Assembly (NCBI RefSeq): GCF_000426345.1
Contig: NZ_AUFE01000012.1
Span: 1 to 64,000 of the forward strand
Direction: 5' to 3'
DNA: 64,000 nucleotides
Source: Cupriavidus phytohabitans
GTDB lineage: Bacteria > Pseudomonadota > Gammaproteobacteria > Burkholderiales > Burkholderiaceae
Shown here: positions 58,868 to 64,000 of the stretch, piece by piece
How the letters are laid out: the number at the start of each line of letters is the position of its first letter
Numbering within the stretch: position 1 is the stretch's first letter
The notes under the pieces: generated by a model
Database searches by the model: none
What the model saw: the letters and a program-made list of their open reading frames with translations, nothing else
Told to the model about the DNA's origin: nothing
Translations under genes and position numbers: made by a program

Positions 58868-60498
58868 GTGGCCGTCCGCTGGGCACTCGATTCGGTTGTC
58901 CAGATAGACCAAGTCATCGATTCGGCGTAGAGCTCAAGAAGGTCCTGAGTCGGCATGTCTTTGTAGTCGTTGAACGTTGGCCAGCCGGAGATCCTTTCCA
59001 GCAGCTGTTCACGCGTGAGGCCTTTATGGGTGTCAAGGAGCCACATGAACATCTCGAGCGGATCCTTGATTGTGCGGCCTGCTGAGGAGTCGATTCGCCC
59101 AAAGAAGGTTGTGGGATGTCTTTTGTAGGCGCGCAGCTCTGCGTCAGAAAGCGGTGTGTTCACGATAAATTGTCTTCCATCTTCCAACTGGTAAATTCCG
59201 GCTGCCGCCTGGTCCGCTTCCATCACCACTGCCTGGACAAGCCTCCCTTTGGCCCAATCACCAGACGGGCTTGTCGGAATGTCGTACCAGTTGCCAACAG
59301 TTAGACGCGTCTGACCTTCGCCGAAAGCGACCTCGGGATCCTGACCGTCAAACGTCGCAGGCACCCCACTGTGATCGCGCATTGAGTCGACCAGGTTGTG
59401 GATGTCTTGATGCCTTTGCAAGGCTGAATATGCCTGTCGCAGCGAATGGAACGGTGTGTCCAGCTTGAATTCCGGGATCTGGAAACCCTCGCCGAGCACG
59501 ACGGTGCGTCTCACCTCGCCATCTAAGTCTTGCTCTGACGGCGTATTCGTCAGGAACACATAGGCCGGCGGAAGCGGTTCCCCATGAAGAGAACGGCCTT
59601 CGAAGCGACGTAGATCCTGCAACGCGTGCCGCATAAAATCCGGCAATGTGTTGCCTTTCTGATTGTCAGGCACGCCAACGTCGAGAAAGACAATCCTAGG
59701 GTATGCCGCTTGCTTTCGAAGCGCCTTCTGAAGCCGCTTGCCGAGCCTGAATTTCAGTACACCTGTTGCGTCGCCGCGGTTGCGGTGTTTTGCCTCTACC
59801 GAGTACTTGTTACCACTTGCCTTGCACGTCGCGACGAACTCACAATGAGTGGTGGCGCGGTCGTCTTCATCCTCGAACTCGATATCGAATCCCGCGCGGA
59901 TCATGGCGGCTGCCACATAGGCTTCGTATCGGGCGCCGGGAAACATGTCCGGATTCTTGAGTCGGCCGACCAACTTTCTCTGGAGTTCGGCGTTGTGGTC
60001 CATCGCATAGAGATCATATGCCAGGCGTAACCATGCAGCTGCTGCGCCATTCGCTTCTGCTTGCTGTACCCGCTTTCCATCGAGCCCAGATCGCTGCTGT
60101 AGCCTACAGAGGCTGTCATACCACTGAAGAATGGGGTGTCTATCACCCAGTGGTTTCTTCAACTCAGCGTTGCCCCAAGCAGGCTCGAGCACGCCCATAA
60201 GGTACGAGCCTAGGAAATCGTGGAAAGTTTTCCCTTTGATGTGATAGATCTTGTTCCGTACAGCGACGACTTGACCGCCGGCGAACTCGGTGCTGATGAT
60301 CGGTCTACCTAGGCCCTGCTGCGCTATACGCTGCGCTTCCTTTGCCTGGTGTTGTGCTTGCATTTCAGCAATGGCTTTCGCAAAGTCGCCAATTGGGATG
60401 TCGCGGTGCTGGGCCGATGCTATTGATCCGTGGCAGCGCTTGTACTTCTTCCCGCTTCCACATGGGCAGGGTTTATTGCGTCCCACTTTTGATATCAC
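58864..60498 (-). CDS. SEC-C motif protein with PD-(D/E)xK-like nuclease segment
   Basis: 544 residues from a GTG at 60498 with AAGGAG eight bases upstream. A zinc-binding SEC-C motif is at the N terminus ([16 protein letters not shown], about 9-24). The middle holds a candidate restriction-type nuclease core: Glu192 in [20 protein letters not shown], then an acidic strand CEFVATC near 220 and EAK at 235-237, followed by a helix-rich stretch with many Arg/Lys. The C-terminal part is not recognised. It lies between portal Q and the cos-like site, the spot where P2 relatives carry antiphage cargo. Both a nuclease activity and a defence role are inference. Confidence 0.7.
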   Translation of the reverse strand: MISKVGRNKPCPCGSGKKYKRCHGSIASAQHRDIPIGDFAKAIAEMQAQHQAKEAQRIAQQGLGRPIISTEFAGGQVVAVRNKIYHIKGKTFHDFLGSYLMGVLEPAWGNAELKKPLGDRHPILQWYDSLCRLQQRSGLDGKRVQQAEANGAAAAWLRLAYDLYAMDHNAELQRKLVGRLKNPDMFPGARYEAYVAAAMIRAGFDIEFEDEDDRATTHCEFVATCKASGNKYSVEAKHRNRGDATGVLKFRLGKRLQKALRKQAAYPRIVFLDVGVPDNQKGNTLPDFMRHALQDLRRFEGRSLHGEPLPPAYVFLTNTPSEQDLDGEVRRTVVLGEGFQIPEFKLDTPFHSLRQAYSALQRHQDIHNLVDSMRDHSGVPATFDGQDPEVAFGEGQTRLTVGNWYDIPTSPSGDWAKGRLVQAVVMEADQAAAGIYQLEDGRQFIVNTPLSDAELRAYKRHPTTFFGRIDSSAGRTIKDPLEMFMWLLDTHKGLTREQLLERISGWPTFNDYKDMPTQDLLELYAESMTWSIWTTESSAQRTAT

Positions 60499-60754
60499 AG
60501 CAGCCGCTCCTTGGTAGAAGGTTCGCTGCGAATTCTTGCACACCGCTTCGCACAGTGCGACCTGTTCTAAAACCTGGTCGCCGGTAAGTCGTTGACGGCC
60601 TCCCATAGTCGCGCGTAGAGCGCCTCTATCCCTTTGGATTCCTGCACTACCTGGTCACCAACCACCACGCCCGCGTGGCGCCACGCTTTCGAGCTGGCAG
60701 AGGCATCCGGGCACGGCGCCTCATTTTTGCCGCGACCTCGGACCTTGACCCTTG

Positions 60755-60780
60755 GCGCGCGGTGGAGACCCCGCCTCACC
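60755..60780 (-). other. Candidate cos site
   Basis: On the minus strand GGTGAGGCGGGG, a four-base gap, then CAC and CGCGCGC. By memory the P2 cohesive end begins GGCGAGGCGGGG, four bases, CACTGCGCGC, giving about 20 of 26 identities. The orientation is right: reading away from it leads to Q, as in P2. The remaining 60499-60754 and 60781-61009 stretches show no convincing gene. Confidence 0.7.
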
Positions 60781-61007
60781 CGCCCGCTTCATCGAGTGGT
60801 TTTTATGCGCCTGCATAGACGGCCCAGCGTGGCCCCAGTACTAGCGCCGCGGACAGTTGGAAGGGTGCATCGATCTATGCGGATTTATGCACCTTGGCAC
60901 GCACCGACCGGCATACCGACGGTGCTCCTCTGCCTGGCGTGCGTCTGGGAGCCCTCCACCGCCAGTGGCGTCATTGGCAAGTTGAGGATCGGGTGGGGGT
61001 CGGGAAC

Positions 61008-61290
61008 AAGGTAACCTTGGTAACCAGTCCCGAAAATCAGCCGTAAGTCTTTGATTTATAAGGGGCCGGGTAGTTACCTTGAAAAGGTAATCTGAGGTAA
61101 CCAAAAAGGTAACCTTTCGCTAAGTCTTTGATTTTATTGAGGATCGGATTCTATGAAGGTTACCTTTTGAAAAGGTAATCTGGTTACCCTAAAGTTACCC
61201 CGCTATTACCTTTTTGCTGGATCCCGCAATCCCTTATCTGGCAAGGCTTTGCGGGCGATTTCGGCGCCTAGGTTACCAAGGTTACCTTTT
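61008..61290. repeat. Cluster of 13 GGTNACC-type boxes (candidate iterons)
   Basis: Eight exact GGTAACC or GGTTACC boxes start at 61010, 61019, 61096, 61108, 61158, 61182, 61271 and 61280. Five one-off variants lie at 61072, 61086, 61174, 61193 and about 61204. The four exact boxes on the left read GGTAACC and the four on the right GGTTACC, so the arms are in opposite orientation. Many sit in AAGGTAACCTT. Two strict hairpins, TTACCTT-GAA-AAGGTAA (61074-61090) and TTACCTTTT-G-AAAAGGTAA (61160-61178), are included. The region is AT-richer and non-coding. Candidate replication origin or multi-site regulatory region. Confidence 0.75.
61044..61136 (+). repeat. Direct repeat TAAGTCTTTGATTT inside the box cluster
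   Basis: Two copies, at 61044-61057 and 61121-61134, start to start 77 bp, interleaved with the GGTNACC boxes. Together they suggest a duplicated module. Confidence 0.75.
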
Positions 61291-61329
61291 TCCCGACCCC
61301 CCACGAATTTTAGCCGCACCCTTTGAATA

Positions 61330-61349
61330 TACTGTGTTTTTATACAGTG
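61330..61349. promoter_or_regulatory. LexA (SOS) box
   Basis: TACTGTGTTTTTATACAGTG, a near match to the E. coli-type LexA operator TACTGT-N8-ACAGTA (CTGT-N8-ACAG core exact). A -10-like TATACT overlaps its left arm. It precedes small plus-strand ORFs and is the only such site noticed in the window. Confidence 0.8.
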
Positions 61350-61544
61350 GTTATTCCCGACGGACGATTGATATCCCGACGCTCACAACAGCATTCTTGG
61401 GCGCAAGAGGTGGTCGACGGCGGCGAGACCGACCCGCGGCCGCGGCGCGCGGCTGGTCACCATTTCCTGCCGCCTCTGACGATTGCTGAGATGCGCTCCG
61501 TGTACCGGCGCAACAGGACACCGGAGGTGCGTGCCACTGTATGA
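61347..61544 (+). CDS. Small ORF directly downstream of the LexA box
   Basis: Open frame of about 65 codons whose C-terminal part, LPPLTIAEMRSVYRRNRTP, looks protein-like. Start uncertain: a GTG at 61347 overlaps the LexA box and a TTG lies at 61368. No recognised family. Its position makes it the first candidate SOS-induced gene. Confidence 0.35.
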   Translation: MVIPDGRLISRRSQQHSWAQEVVDGGETDPRPRRAAGHHFLPPLTIAEMRSVYRRNRTPEVRATV

Positions 61545-61719
61545 CAGCAAGTTGACCAGTTCGGCCTACCACATCATCCTTGGGGCGCTGCGGCGCGAGC
61601 TGCCCGAGGAACCGTGCCTGCACGTCGACGTGCGAGGCCGCAACGAACTCAGGGCAGAAGAGGTTTTCGACAACGTAGATACGGCTATCGCCCGAGGTGG
61701 CCGCCGGCGCCAGGGATGA
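61531..61719 (+). CDS. Small ORF, 62 aa, in the SOS-controlled cluster
   Basis: GTG start with GGAGG three bases upstream. Protein MPLYDSKLTSSAYHIILGAL, then a charged C-terminal half with HVDVRGRNELRAEEVFDNVD. Overlaps the preceding frame by 14 bp. Not recognised; well-formed residue pattern suggests a real gene. Confidence 0.45.
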   Translation: MPLYDSKLTSSAYHIILGALRRELPEEPCLHVDVRGRNELRAEEVFDNVDTAIARGGRRRQG

Positions 61720-61736
61720 CTGGCCAAGAGACGCTT

Positions 61737-61829
61737 ATGAGTACGAACTACGCCCCCGTACAGCAGCAGTTCCTGCGCGGTGTGTTCGGCGTGGAACCGG
61801 CCCCGCGAGCACGAGCTGCCGCCAAATGA
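61737..61829 (+). CDS. Small ORF, 30 aa
   Basis: ATG reading MSTNYAPVQQQFLRGVFGVE and ending in ARAAAK, 17 bp after the previous ORF. Very short; supported only by position and composition. Confidence 0.3.
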   Translation: MSTNYAPVQQQFLRGVFGVEPAPRARAAAK

Positions 61830-61937
61830 AAAGCGCTGTTCGGAGCCCAATGAAGGAAGAGCATGCATTCGCAGCGTCACGGATGATTGAGCGTAATTCA
61901 CCTCCGCCGTGTCGCACTACCAATATGGGAGAAAACA

Positions 61938-62570
61938 ATGAGCTATGACGCGACAGACGCAGCGATGGACGAGATGTACGACCGCATCGCTGAGGAACTC
62001 TATCCCGAGCACAAGCAGCAGGCTCTAAACGAGTTCACAACGGAACGCCTCTGCTCTTACTACCTATCCAATCCGATGGTCATGCAACCCGCGGTGGAAT
62101 CGCTTCAGGAAGCGCTAAAGCTTCGGGGAAACGGACACGCCGCTGCGGCCGTGGTGTACTGCGCAACTACGATCGAACTATTCCTGAAGGCAACAGTTTT
62201 ACAGCCCGTCGTGCATGGGCTCATACATAGTCCCGCCTTGGCAGACGTCATAGTTAAGTACGCCGTCGGGCAGACTGGTTTTGACCGATATCGCGCACTA
62301 TTGTCCCGGCTGTTTGAAGAACTGGCCGGCATAGAACTTGCGCAAGTGGCACGCGAAGGGGTGAAGGACGCTCTTATCAACGAGAGTCGCAAGGTTCAGG
62401 AACTTAGAAACGAAATTATTCATAAAGGCATCCGGTGCGAAGCTGCTGCCACAGATCACGCCATTGACGTCGCGGCTGCGGTTTATCACCAGATCGTTAT
62501 GCCGATGCTTTGTTCGCTGGGTCTCACAGTGGGGGAGAAGGGGCGCATCGGACGAAGGCCGTCGCAGTAA
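61938..62570 (+). CDS. HEPN-like protein
   Basis: 210-residue helical protein. AAAVVYCATTIELFLKATVL (about 69-88) is the pattern of the second helix of HEPN proteins. LRNEIIHKG (about 156-164) contains R-N-x3-H, the R-X4-H catalytic motif of HEPN ribonucleases. The ATG at 61938 has GGGAG upstream and is chosen over an upstream frame. AT-richer than phage late genes. HEPN proteins act as RNases in toxin-antitoxin and abortive-infection systems; no partner antitoxin is obvious next to it. Function is inference. Confidence 0.6.
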   Translation: MSYDATDAAMDEMYDRIAEELYPEHKQQALNEFTTERLCSYYLSNPMVMQPAVESLQEALKLRGNGHAAAAVVYCATTIELFLKATVLQPVVHGLIHSPALADVIVKYAVGQTGFDRYRALLSRLFEELAGIELAQVAREGVKDALINESRKVQELRNEIIHKGIRCEAAATDHAIDVAAAVYHQIVMPMLCSLGLTVGEKGRIGRRPSQ

Positions 62571-62585
62571 AAGGAAAGGGAAAGG

Positions 62586-62608
62586 AAAAAAAAGGGCCCT
62601 AAGGGCCC
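62586..62608 (-). terminator. Terminator downstream of the DUF3037 gene
   Basis: On the minus strand GGGCCC-TTA-GGGCCC followed by eight T. Located 20 bp after the DUF3037 stop and also between it and the convergent HEPN-like gene. Confidence 0.8.
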
Positions 62609-62627
62609 GCAGATCTTGTCTCAATTC

Positions 62628-63503
62628 CTAATGGGGTCTCGCTCCATCCGAATGGGGCGAATGCGCTTCAATTTGCTCGCCAAGCGAATCTATCAGTTTC
62701 CCCTCGTCTTCCTCAAGAAAGATCTCCATCGGAACGCTTTGGACATTCTTAAGAATACCAACCGCGCGATGGAAGGCATCATTTAAATCTGGTGAGCTTG
62801 GCTTTGCTAATAGTAGGTAGATTTTGAACTTCTCAGAAGCATCGCTCACTCCGACAATCTCGCCGGCGCATTTCTGTGCCTTTTCACGAATCGAATCGGC
62901 CGCCACCAGATCAAAGGAGACTGGCTCTACACAATGCCATAGACCGTTTTTCCAGGCGAGATCGAATTTCACGTCATCGTTTTTCCCGTGAATAGTCTTC
63001 TCTTCGAAGTAGGAAAGGAGATGGCGCTTTTCTAATTGCTTCTTGAACGAGCGCCAAACATCATCGTCGGTTCGTCCAAGCTTGCCTTTGACTCTGTCGT
63101 ATTTGCCGGCATAACGCTCATAGAGACGCGCGAATGTAGCCTCCGTGTCCGCACTCAGGCCGGAAGAAATCGTACTCCATTGCAGGCCGCTGTCGTCTTT
63201 CGGCACTACGGACATGAGTATTTCTTGGAGTCCGCTTTCGCGCGAGTCAAGCTCTAAAGGAGCTTCGTAAGCTTTTCTCACGGATTCAAACCTCTGGGTA
63301 ACGCCACGAATCACCGTCCTAAACGAGCTGTGGGACACGTCCGGAAGGATTTCGCTGATTCGGCCGAGAGATTTCCGAAATTTGAAATGTACGCGCTTTT
63401 CCCGAGGTGAAAGTAAAACCACCCCGACGTTAACAAATTCGCCGGTGGCAATATCGTGGATATAGCGAAGAACAGAATAAAAATAAGGAGTGCGTGCTTT
63501 CAT
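62628..63503 (-). CDS. DUF3037 protein
   Basis: 291 residues. The N-terminal PYFYSVLRYIHDIATGEFVN with NVGVVLLSP is the DUF3037 signature. The C-terminal half is mixed alpha/beta with no catalytic motif I can identify. The start overlaps the stop of the upstream HipA-like kinase gene by four bases, so the two are co-expressed. The pair is a recurrent gene neighbourhood; a role is not established to my knowledge. Less GC-rich than the chromosome. Confidence 0.85.
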   Translation of the reverse strand: MKARTPYFYSVLRYIHDIATGEFVNVGVVLLSPREKRVHFKFRKSLGRISEILPDVSHSSFRTVIRGVTQRFESVRKAYEAPLELDSRESGLQEILMSVVPKDDSGLQWSTISSGLSADTEATFARLYERYAGKYDRVKGKLGRTDDDVWRSFKKQLEKRHLLSYFEEKTIHGKNDDVKFDLAWKNGLWHCVEPVSFDLVAADSIREKAQKCAGEIVGVSDASEKFKIYLLLAKPSSPDLNDAFHRAVGILKNVQSVPMEIFLEEDEGKLIDSLGEQIEAHSPHSDGARPH

Positions 63504-64000
63504 CTCAGGACTCCTAATGCTTCATCCACCAAGATACGAATGTTCTGCTTGACGTCAGCAAGGTAAGGGATAACCCGTGCAGCAACATCATTGCTTGGCA
63601 GCCAGTCAGGCGGCAGCGCGCTGAAGTAGGCTTCAAAGCGCTCGTCCGGGAGATCTTCCCATGCTTGGACGAATCTGTCCAAATTCTCCGGGCAGGTAGC
63701 AAGGTTCGGTTTGGCGAAGATGTGGCGCTCAGGCGACGCATAGTTATCAAAACCGCCGTCTTCCCACGGCGCCCGCCAAAAGAGAACCTGGTGGGAGTTG
63801 AACGTCAACTCATGATCGAAGATGGCCAGGTTGCTCCCTGAGAACAGGCAGTTTGGGTTTTCGGGGCGTCGGTCAGCGTTCACAATGATGCCATCGAAGG
63901 CGAAGATCTCCGCGGCCTCCGTACATAGATTTGCAGGAACCGTCTGGCCCTTTACCCACACCACAAAGCCATTGGGCAATCGGCGGGAACCGAATGCCAG
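63500..64000 (-). CDS. HipA-like kinase, 3' part
   Basis: The frame is open to the right window edge (LAFGSRRLPNGFVVWVKG...), so the 5' end is missing; about 166 residues are visible. IFAFDGIIVNADRRPENPN resembles the catalytic Asp...Asn loop of HipA-type kinases, and AIFDHELTF the metal-binding DFG-like Asp. A C-terminal helical region follows. It belongs to the short HipA-like group and not to full HipA toxins. Coupled to DUF3037 by ATGA overlap. The target is unknown. Confidence 0.75.
   Translation of the reverse strand: MAFGSRRLPNGFVVWVKGQTVPANLCTEAAEIFAFDGIIVNADRRPENPNCLFSGSNLAIFDHELTFNSHQVLFWRAPWEDGGFDNYASPERHIFAKPNLATCPENLDRFVQAWEDLPDERFEAYFSALPPDWLPSNDVAARVIPYLADVKQNIRILVDEALGVLR

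Noticed and set aside
60751..60760. Possible att copy: CTTGGCGCGC resembles the complement of the tRNA-Arg end
   Set aside because: Only nine matching bases and in inverted orientation, so it cannot be the direct-repeat attR.
60567..60779. Minus-strand ORF upstream of the SEC-C gene
   Set aside because: Covers the cos-like site and has no ribosome-binding site or recognisable features; a short real gene here cannot be excluded.
60841..61104. Minus-strand ORF of 87 codons
   Set aside because: Runs into the GGTNACC array and reads as low-information Pro/Arg sequence; no start signal.

Overview
The window reads as a GC-rich betaproteobacterial chromosome, most likely Cupriavidus or a close Ralstonia/Burkholderiaceae relative. 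This rests on a PutA of the long multidomain type, a gcvT-gcvH-gcvP-sdaA cluster behind a tandem glycine riboswitch, hemN behind an FNR-type box, and a P2-like prophage beside tRNA-Arg(CCG). The assignment is by family recognition only; no search was run.

Chromosomal part (1-26176). The 3' part of putA is followed by a branched-chain amino-acid-type periplasmic binding protein, a large TPR protein, a CPA2-type cation/proton antiporter and a YbdK-type carboxylate-amine ligase (the last two translationally coupled). On the minus strand come a glycine-zipper exported protein and a three-gene operon (metallo-beta-lactamase-fold hydrolase, OsmC-like protein, alpha/beta hydrolase). Next is the glycine cleavage/serine deaminase cluster: a tandem glycine riboswitch with a terminator platform precedes gcvT, gcvH and gcvP, and sdaA follows. 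Then come a glycine-zipper lipoprotein, rep helicase, a decayed histidine-kinase locus, another binding protein, hemN and a membrane-anchored dihaem cytochrome c.

Prophage part (tRNA-Arg at 26177-26252 to beyond the right edge). A tyrosine integrase sits directly beside the tRNA. A minus-strand early operon runs from an operator-controlled promoter at about 33250 down to int and carries RHH proteins, an Ogr/Delta zinc finger, a primase-helicase and small genes. Divergent from it are an XRE repressor and two moron-like membrane proteins. The Com-methyltransferase pair is followed by the complete P2 morphogenetic set in mirror order (D U T E/E' FII FI, fibre assembly and fibre, I J W V, S R, lysis genes, X L M N O, then P Q on the plus strand). 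Three intergenic sites share the dyad TGTTGTR-N11-YACAACR and mark the expected P2 late promoters. A sequence at 60755-60780 closely resembles the P2 cos end as I remember it. No gpA-type replication initiator is present.

The most interesting stretch is 58.9-64.0 kb, around cos. This is where P2 relatives carry old/tin-type antiphage cargo. It holds a SEC-C protein with a PD-(D/E)xK-like segment, an unusual array of 13 GGTNACC-type boxes with long direct repeats, a near-consensus LexA box ahead of small ORFs (a possible Tum-like SOS switch for a repressor with no peptidase domain), a HEPN-like protein with an RX4H motif, and a DUF3037 plus HipA-like kinase operon cut by the window end. No attR copy of the tRNA end was found, so the element probably continues past 64000.
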